Assembly: GCF_020176715.1 (NCBI RefSeq)
Contig: NZ_JAIVMF010000004.1
Coordinates: 282,647 to 346,646 of the forward strand
Direction of reading: 5' to 3'
Origin: Stappia stellulata
Lineage (GTDB): Bacteria > Pseudomonadota > Alphaproteobacteria > Rhizobiales > Stappiaceae
DNA: 64,000 bases
How positions within the stretch are numbered: position 1 is the stretch's first letter; every line of letters begins with the position of its first letter. Positions 19,234 to 30,359 of this stretch are shown here, in pieces. Under the pieces are notes generated by a model, which saw nothing but the letters and a program-made list of their open reading frames with translations, did no database searches and was not told the DNA's origin. The position numbers and the translations under genes are program-made.

Positions 19234-20328
19234 TTAGTTTTGACCTTCGGCCGACATGAACGCGAAGGGCGTCGCCGCCTCGAAGTGTTCGGCCGCATTG
19301 CCGGAATAATAGTGACCACCGGCGATGGGCAGCTTCTTCGGCTCTGCGCCTTCCGAGAAGTCCAGTTCGGCGAAGTCGACCCAAAATGTGTTCGGCGTCG
19401 TGGCGCTGTCGAAGAAGTAGACCAGATTGGTCTGGTCGGCAGCGGTGCGCCACAGGGTCGAGGCGATGTTCGGCTCGCCGGGCGTCGAGATGCCAAGCGG
19501 CACGCTCACGCCGCGCATGATGGAAATCGACTGGGCGACGGCCTGGTTGGCAAAGGTCTTGCCCGGCACTGCGTCGATGAAGCTCTCGTCGGTCTTCTTG
19601 TTGGCCGCATCCAGCAGGAAGGAGGCGCGCACGAACCGGTCGGCCGCGCTGACGGTTCCGGGCAGGAAGGCGTTGCCGCCGATCTTGTTCCAATAGGAGG
19701 TGAGCGCCAGCTGCTGTTCGTACACCGGCGAATTGGTCATCACCTTGTAGTCCTTGCTGTGATGGATGACGAGTTCACCCTTCACATACTCGAAGATCGC
19801 GCTGTCGCCGCTTGGGTCGGAAATCGACAGATGCAGGGTTGCGGCCGAGCCGTTGGGAAGCTTCGGCGCGACGATCCGGAAATTGGCCGCCTTCAGGCCT
19901 TCGACCGTTTCGGCGACCGTGGCGAAATTGTCGAGCACATATTGCGCCCAGAGACCGATCACCAGCGGCGTGCGGCTGGTATCGTTGCCATAGTCGGATT
20001 CCGCCAGATAGAGCAGATTGGCGACAAGGCCCTTCTCGTTCATGCCGTCTGCGCTCGCCGTGTTGTAGCCCGACGCGATCACGCTGCCGTATTTGGCGGT
20101 CCATTCCGGCGAGCCGGGGCCGGCGTTGCCGGACCGCGTCATGCCGCGCGGGAACACCCACAGGTCGGTCTGCATGTCCTCCATCCAGTCCATGTTGCGA
20201 CCGGTGATCACCGTGTTGTCGTCGCCGACATAGACGGTGCGGGTGCAGGCGAGGGCGGTCTGCGGCAGGACGCTGACCCCGAACATCAGGGCGGCGGCGA
20301 GAGCGGGCAGGATCTTGGACTTGGACAT
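19234..20328 (-). CDS. Exported linear amide C-N hydrolase (choloylglycine hydrolase/penicillin acylase family)
   Basis: A 364-residue Ntn-hydrolase with a clear signal peptide ending QTALA, then Cys28 as the predicted catalytic N-terminal nucleophile once the signal is removed (ACTRTVYVGDD). Other family features are TGRNMDWMED, ASADGMNEKGLVANLLYL and the late NLVYFFDSATTPN. The family cleaves bile-salt amides, penicillin V or acyl-homoserine lactones; the substrate here cannot be read. It is predicted periplasmic. An AT-rich 110-base stretch upstream (20340-20450) probably contains its promoter. Confidence 0.88.
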   Translation of the reverse strand: MSKSKILPALAAALMFGVSVLPQTALACTRTVYVGDDNTVITGRNMDWMEDMQTDLWVFPRGMTRSGNAGPGSPEWTAKYGSVIASGYNTASADGMNEKGLVANLLYLAESDYGNDTSRTPLVIGLWAQYVLDNFATVAETVEGLKAANFRIVAPKLPNGSAATLHLSISDPSGDSAIFEYVKGELVIHHSKDYKVMTNSPVYEQQLALTSYWNKIGGNAFLPGTVSAADRFVRASFLLDAANKKTDESFIDAVPGKTFANQAVAQSISIMRGVSVPLGISTPGEPNIASTLWRTAADQTNLVYFFDSATTPNTFWVDFAELDFSEGAEPKKLPIAGGHYYSGNAAEHFEAATPFAFMSAEGQN

Positions 20329-20483
20329 GCGAGCGGTTCCTGTCGTGCGTCATTGATTGAAAAACGATGTGACCCGCTTTAGCGCCCAGCCTTTAACAGC
20401 CGGAAAACAAGCAATGAAAATAAAAGCTTAATCGAAAACTGACGTTGCGGTTTCTGCTGTTTGTCGCGCGAATTCCTGCCGGT

Positions 20484-20520
20484 GAAAACGCATCCGGCCG
20501 GCGTGGATACCGCCGGCCGG
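20484..20520 (-). terminator. Likely terminator of the pth-ychF operon
   Basis: A 10-bp inverted repeat, CCGGCCGGCG (20494-20503) and CGCCGGCCGG (20511-20520), is followed on the minus strand by ATGCGTTTTCACC. It sits about 40 bases after the ychF stop. The T-tract is short and offset by five bases. Confidence 0.6.
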
Positions 20521-20558
20521 GTCGTGAAACCATGCAATGAAAGCGGAAGACGCCGCCT

Positions 20559-21659
<1,101 letters not shown>

Positions 21660-21665
21660 TTCGAT

Positions 21666-22394
21666 CTAGTCCTTCTTGCCGAACATCCGGGCGAGCCCTT
21701 CGGCGAGCGCGCTGCGTGGCTGCGTGTCCTTGCGGGCCGGAGGGGGCGTCCAGCGCGCTTGCGCATCGGGGCGCGTGGCGGCCGGCGCTTGCGGGCCGGA
21801 TGGTTCGGTCGGTTTGTTTTTCGGAGCAGGAAGCGCCCGGTGAATGCGATTGCAGAATTCCGACGTGCGCTCGCCGAGAAGGAGGGCAGCCTCGCGGCCG
21901 GTCTCCTCCAGCAGCGGCGCCAGCCAGTCCTGCTCGGCCTTGGAGAAATCGCCGAGCACATGCGCCGTCACCCGGTCCTTGTGACCGGGATGGCCGATGC
22001 CCATGCGCACCCGGACATAATCCTTGCCGAGATGGGCGTCGATCGACTTGATGCCGTTGTGGCCGCCGCTGCCGCCGCCGGTCTTCACCCGCACCTTGCC
22101 GGGGGCGAGGTCGAGCTCGTCATAGAGGACGACGACATCTGCAGGAGACAGCTTGAAGAAGCGCGCGGCTTCGCCGACGGCACGGCCGGATTCATTCATG
22201 AAGGTCTGCGGCTTCATCAGGAGAACCTTCTCCCCGTCCAGCGTGCCTTCTGCTACCTCGGCCTTGAAGCGGGAGCGCCAGGGGGCGAAGGTGGACTGGC
22301 GCTCGTGGATCGCGTCCACGGCCATGAAGCCGATGTTGTGCCGGTTGCGGGCGTATTTGGCCCCGGGGTTGCCGAGCCCGACGATGAGCCGCAT
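21666..22394 (-). CDS. pth: Peptidyl-tRNA hydrolase
   Basis: Recycles peptidyl-tRNA that drops off ribosomes. The catalytic core fills the first ~185 of 242 residues: [20 protein letters not shown] with the active-site His, [14 protein letters not shown], and [14 protein letters not shown] Pro/Ala/Lys-rich C-terminal extension of about 50 residues follows, as I recall in some alphaproteobacterial versions. It lies between rplY and ychF on the same strand. Confidence 0.96.
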   Translation of the reverse strand: MRLIVGLGNPGAKYARNRHNIGFMAVDAIHERQSTFAPWRSRFKAEVAEGTLDGEKVLLMKPQTFMNESGRAVGEAARFFKLSPADVVVLYDELDLAPGKVRVKTGGGSGGHNGIKSIDAHLGKDYVRVRMGIGHPGHKDRVTAHVLGDFSKAEQDWLAPLLEETGREAALLLGERTSEFCNRIHRALPAPKNKPTEPSGPQAPAATRPDAQARWTPPPARKDTQPRSALAEGLARMFGKKD

Positions 22395-22423
22395 GGGTTC
22401 TCTCCGTCATCCGCCGCCGCGTG

Positions 22424-22453
22424 ACGGTCCGGCCCCTTGCAAGGCCGGACCGT
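22424..22453 (-). terminator. Strong hairpin between rplY and pth
   Basis: A perfect 11-bp inverted repeat (ACGGTCCGGCC, 22424-22434, and GGCCGGACCGT, 22443-22453) with an eight-base loop lies 10 bases after the rplY stop. No T-tract follows on either strand. It could be a processing site, attenuator or weak terminator that lowers pth expression relative to rplY. Confidence 0.5.
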
Positions 22454-22463
22454 CGGGTCGGTA

Positions 22464-23108
22464 TCAGTCTTTCGAAGCTTCGTCTTTTGCTTCGTCTTCG
22501 GTCTCGTCTTCCGCCTCTTCCTCTTCATCGGAAGATGCGCCGCCACCCGGTGCGGCGATCGTGGCGATCGTGAAGTCGCGATCGGTGATCGTCGGGGTGC
22601 AGCCGGCCGGAACGTCGACCGCCGAAATGTGGATCGAGTCGCCGACATTGGCCTTGGCCAGGTCGATGATCAGCGCTTCCGGGATGCTTTCCGCCGGAAC
22701 CGTCATTTCGACGGTGTGGCGCACCACGTTGAGCATGCCGCCGGCCTTGATGCCCGGGCACTTCTCTTCGTTGATGAAATGCACCGGAATGTCGACCGTC
22801 AGCTCCGATCCCTTCGCAACGCGCAGGAAGTCGACGTGAATGAGGTCGTCGCGCACCGGATCGAGCTGGTAGTCCTTGGCGATGACGCGATGCGTCTTGC
22901 CGTCGACCTCGATGGTGCCGAGATTGGTCATGAACCCGCCGCGGTGGAGCGCGATGGTCGATTCCTTCATCGGGATTGCGATGGGAAGCGCGGGTTTCTT
23001 GTCGCCGTAGATCACGGCGGGGACGAGGCCCTGACGACGGAGTGCGCGAGCGGCCCCCTTGCCGACCCGATCCCTCGCCGAAGCCTTCAGCACATAGCCT
23101 TCAGCCAT
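22464..23108 (-). CDS. rplY: 50S ribosomal protein L25/general stress protein Ctc
   Basis: Binds 5S rRNA in the large subunit. The 214-residue protein is the long Ctc-type form. An N-terminal L25 domain ([44 protein letters not shown]) is joined to the C-terminal TL5-like beta domain, and a very acidic tail ([11 protein letters not shown] and on) ends the protein. The ATG at 23108 has an AAGGAGAACTGCC ribosome-binding site. Longer frames upstream are not supported. Confidence 0.96.
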   Translation of the reverse strand: MAEGYVLKASARDRVGKGAARALRRQGLVPAVIYGDKKPALPIAIPMKESTIALHRGGFMTNLGTIEVDGKTHRVIAKDYQLDPVRDDLIHVDFLRVAKGSELTVDIPVHFINEEKCPGIKAGGMLNVVRHTVEMTVPAESIPEALIIDLAKANVGDSIHISAVDVPAGCTPTITDRDFTIATIAAPGGGASSDEEEEAEDETEDEAKDEASKD

Positions 23109-23558
23109 GGCAGTTCTCCTTGAGTTGTGTTGAAAAACGGGCTGTCGACCGCCTGCCGGTGTCGAAAGGGACGTGCGACGGTCGGTTTTGGCCCGAATGC
23201 GCCGCCTCCAGGGGTGCAGGTGCGCGCCGGTGCTATAGCCGAAGTCCTGCAAAAGGGCAAGCTGCGCGCGCCCTTCGCCCGCCGTCCGCCCGAGGGGCGG
23301 CAGCGCGCGCCGGCACGGGACGCCGTGTCGGGGCGGCGAGTGCAATCAAGGGTAGCTTGTTTTGAGTCGCATATACCAAAGATATTGCAATTATTGCGGA
23401 TATTTATTCTAAATTTGCAACCTGTAACATAGGAAAAATGCGGCTCTAAATCCTAACATTGATATTAATACTACTATATCCACTTCCCGTTAACCGGGGT
23501 TGGGCATTGTCTCTACGTAAGTTTGGGTGGGGAAACAATGTCTCGGAAGGGGATCTAT
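23109..23558. promoter_or_regulatory. Intergenic region with an AT-rich segment, divergent promoters
   Basis: This separates rplY (minus) from the Cache-like gene (plus). The first 240 bases are GC-rich like the rest of the window. From about 23345 to 23490 the composition turns abruptly AT-rich (for example TATTGCAATTATTGC, GATATTTATTCTAAATTTGC, CATTGATATTAATACTACTA). Such sequence suits promoters and nucleoid-protein binding, and it may mark a junction of acquired DNA. I cannot assign exact -35/-10 boxes. Confidence 0.55.
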
Positions 23559-24131
23559 ATGAAAAAATATGTACTTGCATCCGCAATCGGGTTTCTGGCC
23601 ATGACCGGTGTTGCCAGCGCCAACCAGTTCGAAGCCGAACTCAGCACGCTTGCGAAGGGGAAGATCGCGGAAATCGCATCTGCTCCCGAGGTCATCAGCG
23701 CGGTGAAGGCCCAGAACGAAACCACCGCCGCCTACGACCAGGCCAAGATCGACGAACTCGACACGGCATGGCGCGCGCAGGCGGATGCGGCCGAGCAGCC
23801 GATGATCGATGCCGCGCTCGACAGCGAGGTGTCCGGCTACCTGATGGATGTGCAGGATGGCAGCGACGGCCTGTTCACCGAGATCTTCGTGATGGATGCC
23901 AAGGGTCTGAACGTCGGCCAGAGCGATGTGACCTCCGACTATTGGCAGGGCGACGAGGACAAGTGGCAGCAGACCTATTCCGTCGGTCCGGACGCCGTCC
24001 ACATCAGCGAGCTGGAAGAAGACGAGTCGACCCAGACGGTGCAGAGCCAGGTCAGCGTGTCGGTTGTCGATCCCGACAGCGGCGCGGTGATCGGCGCGGT
24101 CACCTTCGGTGTGAACGTCGACAAGCTCTGA
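23559..24131 (+). CDS. Secreted Cache/PDC-like sensory protein
   Basis: A 190-residue protein with a signal peptide (MKKYVLASAIGFLAMTGVAS, then AN). It contains a helix rich in Ala/Glu followed by a Cache-like core (FTEIFVMDAKGLNVGQSDV, TSDYWQGDEDKWQQTY, then VSVSVVDPDSGAVIGAVTFG). It has no other domain and no membrane anchor beyond the signal, so it is probably a free periplasmic ligand-binding protein. I chose the ATG at 23559, eight bases after GGAAGGGG; ATGs at 23523 and 23538 would put charged residues before the signal peptide. It lies 66 bases upstream of a chemoreceptor gene. Confidence 0.72.
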   Translation: MKKYVLASAIGFLAMTGVASANQFEAELSTLAKGKIAEIASAPEVISAVKAQNETTAAYDQAKIDELDTAWRAQADAAEQPMIDAALDSEVSGYLMDVQDGSDGLFTEIFVMDAKGLNVGQSDVTSDYWQGDEDKWQQTYSVGPDAVHISELEEDESTQTVQSQVSVSVVDPDSGAVIGAVTFGVNVDKL

Positions 24132-24197
24132 CAACCCTTGGCGGGCGGGGCGGTGCGCCGCCTCGCCGCTGGCCCTGTTCCGTCGGGAGATCGTGTC

Positions 24198-26324
24198 TTG
24201 AAAATTTCCGTGAAGCTGCCGGCCATCATCGTCGGTCTTTCGCTGATGTGTTCCGCGGTGGTCGGGATCGCCAGCTATGCGACAGGCGCCTCCACCGTCC
24301 AGTCGCTTTCGGAGGAACGCCTTACGGCGCTTGCCGAAAACCGCAAGAGCGCGCTTGAGGACTATCTGGCCGGGCTTCAGTCGGGACTTGTGTCCTTTGC
24401 GGACAGCAAGACCGTGCTCGGCGCGCTGGCAGGGCTTTCGGGCGGCTGGAGCAAGGCGGGCGACCAGCCCGCGCAGGCGCTGATCCAGGCCTATGTCACC
24501 GAGAATCCGAATGAACCCGACAAGCGCGACGAGCTGGACCGGGCCGGGCGCAAGCCCTACGACCGCGAGCACCGCAAGATCCATCCGATCATGCGCCGCC
24601 ATGTCGCCGACACCGGTCTCGGCGACCTGATGCTCGTCGACCCGGACGGCAACGTGATTTATTCGGTCAAGAAGCGTGACGATTTCGCCGCAAACCTGCG
24701 CGACCCGGCCTGGCGCGACACCACGCTGGCCAAGGTGTTCGAGGCGGCCGCGGCGAGCGAGGGCGGCACCGCGCATCTGGAAGACCTGGGCGCCTATGCG
24801 CCGAAGGGCGGGCTGCCTGCCGGGCATATCGCATCGCCGATCACGCTCGGGAGCAAGACGCTCGGCGTCATCGTCTATGAAGTGCCGACCGCCGGCATCG
24901 GCGCGGTCTTGGCGAATTACGCGGGTCTGGGCGAGACCGGCGATATCAATCTGGTGAATGAGGCCGGCCTGCTGCAAAACGACAGCCTGCGCACGTCCGA
25001 GGTCAACGAGCTTCTGTCCGCCGATCTTGACCGCCCCGAGGTGCGCGCGGCGATCGGGTCCGGACCCCGTTATGTCACGATGGCGGACTTCAAGGGCACG
25101 GACGTGGAGGCTGCGATCGCCCCGCTCAGCTTCCTGGGCAAGTCCTATGCGCTGGTGGTGAGCCAGACGACCGACGAGCTCTTCGCGCCGCTGGCGTCGC
25201 TGCGCAACTGGATCCTGATCATCACGCTGGCGGCGGTCGGCGTCGCGCTTGCGGTCGGGATCCACTTCTCGCGGGCCCTGACGGTGCGGATCAGCCGGCT
25301 TTCGGGCGCGATGGAAGGGCTTGCCGGCGGCAACACCGAGGTCGATCTTCCCGAGGACAAGCAGGCCGACGAGATCGACGCCATGACCCGCTCCGTGGTC
25401 GTCTTCCGCGACAATGCCATCGAGCGCCAGGCGCTGGCGGAGGAGCAGAACGCCGGCCGGCGCGAGACGGAAGAGCGCGCGCGGCGGGTGTCGCAACTGA
25501 TCGAGCGCTTCCGCGGCGAGGTCGGCGAGATGCTCGATGCCGTGACCGCCAACGCCGGGCAGATGCAGGGCACCGCCCGGGCGCTCACTGCAGTGGCCGA
25601 ACAGGCCTCCGGCGGCGCCAATACGGCTGCGGCCGCGGCCGAACAGACCTCCGGCAATGTGCAGACCGTCGCCTCGGCGGCGGAGGAACTGGCCGCGTCG
25701 ATCCAGGAGATCGGCCGTCAGGTGTCCAATGCGACCGAGATCGTCGGCGGCGCGGTCACCAGTGCGGAAAGCACCAACGCCAAGATCGGCGGCCTGGCCG
25801 AGGCGGCACAGCGCATCGGCGACGTGGTGAAACTCATTACCGACATCGCCGAACAGACCAATCTCCTGGCGCTGAACGCGACCATCGAGGCGGCGCGCGC
25901 CGGCGATGCCGGCAAGGGCTTTGCGGTCGTCGCCGCGGAGGTGAAGGAGCTCGCCACCCAGACCTCCAAGGCGACGGAGGAGATCAGCGCCCAGATTTCG
26001 GCAATCCAGGGCGCCACCCAGGAAGCCGTCGGTGCGATCGGCGAGATCAGCTCCACGATGGGCAGCGTCAGCGAATACACCAATTCGATTGCGGCTGCCG
26101 TCGAGCAGCAGGGCGCGGCCACCGGCGAGATCTCCGGCAGCGTGCAGGAAGCCGCGCGCGGCACCCGCGAGGTCACCGAGGCGATGACCAACATCACCCA
26201 GCAGGTGCAGGAGACGAGCCAGTCCGCAACCGAGGTGCTGACCGCCTCCGGCGACGTCAGCGAACGGGCGGGGGCGCTGCGTCAGACCGTCGACCGTTTC
26301 TTGAGCGAGGTGTCGGCAGCCTGA
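24198..26324 (+). CDS. Methyl-accepting chemotaxis protein
   Basis: A 708-residue transmembrane chemoreceptor. TM1 is at residues 6-28, the periplasmic sensor region (Cache-type by size, with [20 protein letters not shown]) at about 30-335, TM2 at about 336-356, HAMP at 357-410, and the signalling domain after that. The highly conserved CheA/CheW-binding tip [20 protein letters not shown] lies near residue 552. I chose the TTG at 24198 after GGGAG because the product then starts [15 protein letters not shown] just before TM1; upstream codons lack a better start. It probably works with the secreted Cache protein before it. Confidence 0.92.
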   Translation: MKISVKLPAIIVGLSLMCSAVVGIASYATGASTVQSLSEERLTALAENRKSALEDYLAGLQSGLVSFADSKTVLGALAGLSGGWSKAGDQPAQALIQAYVTENPNEPDKRDELDRAGRKPYDREHRKIHPIMRRHVADTGLGDLMLVDPDGNVIYSVKKRDDFAANLRDPAWRDTTLAKVFEAAAASEGGTAHLEDLGAYAPKGGLPAGHIASPITLGSKTLGVIVYEVPTAGIGAVLANYAGLGETGDINLVNEAGLLQNDSLRTSEVNELLSADLDRPEVRAAIGSGPRYVTMADFKGTDVEAAIAPLSFLGKSYALVVSQTTDELFAPLASLRNWILIITLAAVGVALAVGIHFSRALTVRISRLSGAMEGLAGGNTEVDLPEDKQADEIDAMTRSVVVFRDNAIERQALAEEQNAGRRETEERARRVSQLIERFRGEVGEMLDAVTANAGQMQGTARALTAVAEQASGGANTAAAAAEQTSGNVQTVASAAEELAASIQEIGRQVSNATEIVGGAVTSAESTNAKIGGLAEAAQRIGDVVKLITDIAEQTNLLALNATIEAARAGDAGKGFAVVAAEVKELATQTSKATEEISAQISAIQGATQEAVGAIGEISSTMGSVSEYTNSIAAAVEQQGAATGEISGSVQEAARGTREVTEAMTNITQQVQETSQSATEVLTASGDVSERAGALRQTVDRFLSEVSAA

Positions 26325-26349
26325 TCGATCGTGCCCGTCACCGTGACGC

Positions 26350-26382
26350 ACAAGGCCGGCCCTGCGCCGGCCTTGTCTTTTT
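26350..26382 (+). terminator. Rho-independent terminator after the chemoreceptor
   Basis: A perfect 11-bp stem, ACAAGGCCGGC (26350-26360) and GCCGGCCTTGT (26366-26376), with a five-base loop is followed by CTTTTT. It sits 25 bases past the stop codon. Confidence 0.92.
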
Positions 26383-26547
26383 CGGGCGTGCGGGGATCTG
26401 TGGGCAGAGGGGCTTGCGGATTGACATTCCCGGTCCGCTGGGATCACCTTCCCGTCCGCCGAAAACGCCATTTCTCGGCCAATCTCGAATAACCTGCGGA
26501 TGCGGTGGTCACTGGCCCCTGCTTGAACCGTGCTCCGGGAGGACACC

Positions 26548-27582
26548 ATGACGAAGCTCTCCAAACGTTCCATGCTGAAGACCCTGGCCGCGACCGCGCT
26601 TGCCACGGCCTGTGCGCTGGCGCCCGTCGCGCCCGCTGCCGCCGCCGACAAGGTGACTGTCGGCGCGCTGCGTTTCACCTCGCATGCGGCAAGCTTCGTC
26701 GCCTTCGAGCGCGGTTATTTCGCGGACGAAGGGCTCGACGTGGAGTTCACCTTCTTCCAGGCGGCCCAGCCGATGGCCGTGGCAATTGCCTCCGGCGACG
26801 TTGATTTCGGCGTCACCGCGATTTCCGGCGGGCTGATCAACCTGGCGGAGAAGGGCGCGATCAAGGTGGTCGGCGGGGCGTTGCAGGAAGAGCCCGGCAT
26901 CGACGGCCAGATGATCCTGGCGTCCAAGGCCGCTTATGACGCCGGGCTGACCAGCCCGGCCGCGCTTGCCGGCAAGAGCTTCGGCATCACCCAGACCGGG
27001 TCGTCCTTCCACTACATGGTGCACAAGATCGCCGACAAGGAAGGCATTCCCCGTTCCGAGATCACCCTGCGTCCGCTGCAGAAAGTCGGCGCGGTGATCG
27101 GCGCGCTGAAGACCGGCCAGATCGACGCCTGGACCATCGTTCCCCATATCGCCAAGGCCATCGCCGCCGGACCGGAAATCGAGCCGATCGGCATGATCGC
27201 CGATTACATCCCGGACTATCAGGTCACCACAGTCTTCACCTCGACCGCGAACACCACCGACAAGCCGGATCTGGTCAAGCGCTTCCTCGCAGCCTTTGCC
27301 AAGGGTGCTGCCGACTTCAACGCGGCGCTGGTCGACAAGACGGCGAGCGAGCAGGAAGCCGAGGACATGGTTCGCCTGATCCACAAGTATGTCTATGCCG
27401 ACCGTCCGTTCGACAAGGCCGCCCCCTCCATCCGCAACGGCGCGATGCGCATCAACGAAGGGGCGCGGCTGAACCTTGCCTCCGTTTCCGACCAGCTGGA
27501 GTGGTTCAAGTCGGAAAACCTGGTGCCGTCCTCGGTGACGCTCGAGATGCTGGTCGACAGCAGCTTCGTCGAGACGGACTGA
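26548..27582 (+). CDS. ABC transporter substrate-binding protein (nitrate/sulfonate/taurine type)
   Basis: A 344-residue periplasmic binding protein of the SsuA/TauA/ThiY fold. The signal peptide spans residues 1-34 (ends PAAAADK). The core begins VTVGALRFTSHAASFVAFER, then GYFADEGLDVEFTFFQAAQP and SGDVDFGVTAISGGLINLAE, typical of the family. The start is the ATG at 26548 after CGGGAGGACACC; a GTG at 26530 is unlikely. First gene of a three-gene importer operon. No sulfonate or pyrimidine catabolic gene is adjacent, so the ligand is unknown. Confidence 0.88.
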   Translation: MTKLSKRSMLKTLAATALATACALAPVAPAAAADKVTVGALRFTSHAASFVAFERGYFADEGLDVEFTFFQAAQPMAVAIASGDVDFGVTAISGGLINLAEKGAIKVVGGALQEEPGIDGQMILASKAAYDAGLTSPAALAGKSFGITQTGSSFHYMVHKIADKEGIPRSEITLRPLQKVGAVIGALKTGQIDAWTIVPHIAKAIAAGPEIEPIGMIADYIPDYQVTTVFTSTANTTDKPDLVKRFLAAFAKGAADFNAALVDKTASEQEAEDMVRLIHKYVYADRPFDKAAPSIRNGAMRINEGARLNLASVSDQLEWFKSENLVPSSVTLEMLVDSSFVETD

Positions 27583-27612
27583 CGACACGCCGACAAAGGT
27601 CTGGACCGTTTC

Positions 27613-28386
27613 ATGGATTTGCTGCTGCGCGGGGTGTCGCACATGTATGGCGACACCCAGGTTCTCCGCGACATCGATCTCGCCGTCGGCGAGGGCGAGA
27701 TCGTGTGCATCATCGGGCCATCGGGCTGCGGCAAGTCGACCCTGCTGCGCTTCATCGGCGGGCTGGAACGTCCCGACGCCGGAGAGGTGCTGCTCGCCGG
27801 CGCGCCGCCGGCCGGATCGCTCAATCCGCTGACCTATGTCTTCCAGGATTTCGCGCTGCTGCCCTGGCGCACGGTCGAGGGCAACGTCTCGCTGGTGCTG
27901 GAGGACCACGGGCTGTCGGCGGCCGAGCGGCGCGGGATCATCGACGACGTGCTGGCGCGCACGAGCCTGAGCGATTTCAAGACCGCGCTGCCGCGCCAGC
28001 TTTCCGGCGGCATGAAGCAGCGCGTGGCGATTGCCCGCGCGCTCAGCGTGCGCCCGGCGGTGATGCTGATGGACGAGCCGCTGTCGGCGCTCGACAGCCA
28101 GACGCGCGAACTCCTGATGGACGATCTCGTGGGCCTGTGGCAGCGCGAACGCTTCACCGCCTGCTATGTCACCCACAATCTGGCCGAGGCCGTGCGGCTC
28201 GGCCACAAGATCGTGGTGCTGTCGCGCCGACCCGGGCGGATCCGCGAGATCGTCGAGATCGACCGCGATCTCGCCGACCGCCAGCAGGCGGATGCGAAGC
28301 TCGACGCGATCCAGCGCGATCTGTGGCAGCTGCTGCGCGACGAGGCGCGGGCCGCCGACCGGGAGCTTGCCGATGACACTGTCTGA
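27613..28386 (+). CDS. ABC transporter ATP-binding protein (TauB/SsuB-like)
   Basis: A 257-residue importer ATPase. Walker A is GPSGCGKSTLLRFIGG, the Q-loop is VFQDFALLPWRTV, the signature is LSGGMKQRVAIARAL, Walker B is VMLMDEPLSALD and the H-loop is YVTHNLAEAV. The sequence is typical of the nitrate/sulfonate/taurine class. It starts 30 bases after the binding-protein gene and overlaps the permease gene by 14 bases, so all three are one operon. Confidence 0.92.
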   Translation: MDLLLRGVSHMYGDTQVLRDIDLAVGEGEIVCIIGPSGCGKSTLLRFIGGLERPDAGEVLLAGAPPAGSLNPLTYVFQDFALLPWRTVEGNVSLVLEDHGLSAAERRGIIDDVLARTSLSDFKTALPRQLSGGMKQRVAIARALSVRPAVMLMDEPLSALDSQTRELLMDDLVGLWQRERFTACYVTHNLAEAVRLGHKIVVLSRRPGRIREIVEIDRDLADRQQADAKLDAIQRDLWQLLRDEARAADRELADDTV

Positions 28387-29242
28387 CACATCCGCCAAGG
28401 CGTCGGCGCACGGCGAACCCGCAGGCGGAGAAGCGTCGCCGGGGGCGGCAGACACCCGGCTGCAGCCCGTGCCCTTTCGCGGCGGCGGGTTCCGTCCGGT
28501 GCGGGTGCGCTTCGTCGGGCTGCTGGTGTTCGCGGTGATCCTTGTGCTGTGGGAGGCCGGGTCGCAAAGCGGCGTGATCTCCAACCTCGTGCTGCCGGCG
28601 CCGAGCGAGGCTTTCGAGGCCTTCCGCCAACTGGTCGAGACGGGCCAGCTCTGGCGCCACCTCGGCGCGTCGCTGCAGCGCCTGATTGTCGGCTGGACCC
28701 TCGGCATGTCGCTGGGCGTTGCGGTCGGGCTGATGATCGGCCTGTTCTCGCTCGCCCGCGCCGGCCTGATGCCGCTGGTCTCGGCGTTGTTTCCGATCCC
28801 GAAGATCGCGCTGTTGCCGCTTTTCGTCATCTGGTTCGGGATCGGCGAGGGATCGAAGGTCGCGACGATCCTGTTCGGCTCGTTCTTTCCAACGGTGATC
28901 GCCACCTCCGGCGGCGTCGACAATGTCGACCGCTCGCTGGTGCGCATGGGACAATCCTTCGGGCTGTCCTGGTGGTCGATCGTGCGCAAGATCATCCTTC
29001 CCGGCGCCATGCCGGCGATCCTGTCGGGCGCGCGCATTTCCGCCTCGATCGCGATCATCCTGCTGGTCGCGGCGGAGATGATCGGCGCGGAATACGGCGT
29101 CGGCGCCTTCATCCTGATGGCGGGAAGCCTGTTCGCCACCGATCAGCTTCTGGCCGGCGTCGCGATCCTTTCCGCGATGGGGCTGATCGTGGGGTGGCTG
29201 ATCGGGCGCGCCGAACGGTGGCTTCTGCGCTGGCGCAGCTGA
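28373..29242 (+). CDS. ABC transporter permease (TauC/SsuC-like)
   Basis: A 289-residue inner-membrane permease with about six helices. After a polar N-terminus of some 45 residues comes the first helix ([20 protein letters not shown]). The EAA loop that contacts the ATPase is seen in [20 protein letters not shown] followed by [11 protein letters not shown]. The ATG at 28373 lies inside the end of the ATPase gene. With the binding protein and ATPase it forms a complete importer of unknown substrate. Confidence 0.9.
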   Translation: MTLSDTSAKASAHGEPAGGEASPGAADTRLQPVPFRGGGFRPVRVRFVGLLVFAVILVLWEAGSQSGVISNLVLPAPSEAFEAFRQLVETGQLWRHLGASLQRLIVGWTLGMSLGVAVGLMIGLFSLARAGLMPLVSALFPIPKIALLPLFVIWFGIGEGSKVATILFGSFFPTVIATSGGVDNVDRSLVRMGQSFGLSWWSIVRKIILPGAMPAILSGARISASIAIILLVAAEMIGAEYGVGAFILMAGSLFATDQLLAGVAILSAMGLIVGWLIGRAERWLLRWRS

Positions 29243-29342
29243 TTTCCTTCCTTGCGGGGACGACCCGCCGTCGAGCGGACCGGAGCGGCACCAACGGCCG
29301 ACGCGGACCGGCTCGCATCTTCAGTTTTGGAGCAAGGCTGCA

Positions 29343-30311
29343 ATGCCACAGCTTAACGAGAGCCGGAAACGCATCCTTGTCACCGGGGGTGCCGGTTTCA
29401 TCGGCTCGCATCTGAGCGACCGTTTGCTTGCCGAGGGCCACGAGGTGATCTGCGTGGACAACCTTGTGACCGGGTGTCGGCGCAACATCGCGCATCTCAA
29501 CGACAATCCCCGGTTCTCGTTCCGTCTGCACGATGTCACAGCGCCGCTCGATGTCGCGGTCGACGAGATCTACAATCTGGCCTGTCCGGCCTCGCCGCTG
29601 CACTATCAGCGCGATCCGGTGCAGACCGCGAAAACCGCCGTCCTTGGCGCTGTTCATATGCTCGACCTGGCGAGGCGCCTCGGCGTGCCGATCCTCCAGG
29701 CCTCGACCAGCGAGGTCTATGGCGATCCTCTGGTGCATCCGCAGCCGGAAGGTTACTGGGGCAATGTCAATCCGATCGGACCGCGCGCCTGCTACGACGA
29801 GGGCAAGCGCTGCGCCGAAACCCTGTTCTTCGACTACCATCGCCAGTATGGGGTAGACATCCGGATCGCGCGGATCTTCAACACCTACGGCCCGCGGCTT
29901 CGGCGCGCCGACGGTCGCGTCGTTTCCAATTTTATCGTCCAGGCGTTGCAGGGCGAACCGGTGACGATCCATGGCGACGGCAGTCAGACGCGGTCCTTCT
30001 GCTTCGTGTCCGACATGGTGGAGGGGCTGGTCGGTCTGATGTCAGCGGGCAGTGGCGCCACCGGGCCGGTCAATCTCGGCAACCCGCGGGAGTGCACCAT
30101 GCGCGAGCTGGCGCAGGCCGTGCTTGCGGAAACGGCCTCGCACTCGCCCATCCGCTATCTGCCGCGCCCCGAGGACGACCCGAGCCGACGCAAGCCCGAC
30201 ATCGGCCGCGCGCGCGAGCTGCTCGGCTGGGAGCCTGTCGTCGCGCTCGACGCGGGAATCCGGGAAACGGTCGGCCATTTCCGTCGCCTTGCGCACCTTG
30301 ACAGCCACTGA
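29343..30311 (+). CDS. UDP-glucuronate decarboxylase-like NAD-dependent epimerase/dehydratase (UXS family)
   Basis: A 322-residue extended SDR. NAD-binding is [11 protein letters not shown], the active-site Ser/Thr region is ASTSEVYGD, and the catalytic Tyr-Lys pair is in [31 protein letters not shown] is characteristic of UDP-glucuronate decarboxylase, which makes UDP-xylose from UDP-glucuronate, and RIFNTYGPR follows. dTDP-glucose dehydratase is an alternative but fits less well. A glycosyltransferase gene starts 49 bases downstream. Confidence 0.87.
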   Translation: MPQLNESRKRILVTGGAGFIGSHLSDRLLAEGHEVICVDNLVTGCRRNIAHLNDNPRFSFRLHDVTAPLDVAVDEIYNLACPASPLHYQRDPVQTAKTAVLGAVHMLDLARRLGVPILQASTSEVYGDPLVHPQPEGYWGNVNPIGPRACYDEGKRCAETLFFDYHRQYGVDIRIARIFNTYGPRLRRADGRVVSNFIVQALQGEPVTIHGDGSQTRSFCFVSDMVEGLVGLMSAGSGATGPVNLGNPRECTMRELAQAVLAETASHSPIRYLPRPEDDPSRRKPDIGRARELLGWEPVVALDAGIRETVGHFRRLAHLDSH

Positions 30312-30359
30312 ACAGGGCCTGCAAGAACAGGCGGCAGCAGACAAAGGCGGCTCGCAGAC

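Noticed and set aside
23490..26678. A 1062-codon open frame on the minus strand
   Set aside because: It lies antisense to the Cache-like and chemoreceptor genes, whose motifs are unmistakable. Long antisense frames are common in GC-rich DNA, and its product is Arg/His/Gly-rich without domains.
26509..29139. An 876-codon open frame on the minus strand
   Set aside because: It is antisense to the intact ABC importer operon, which has all expected motifs.
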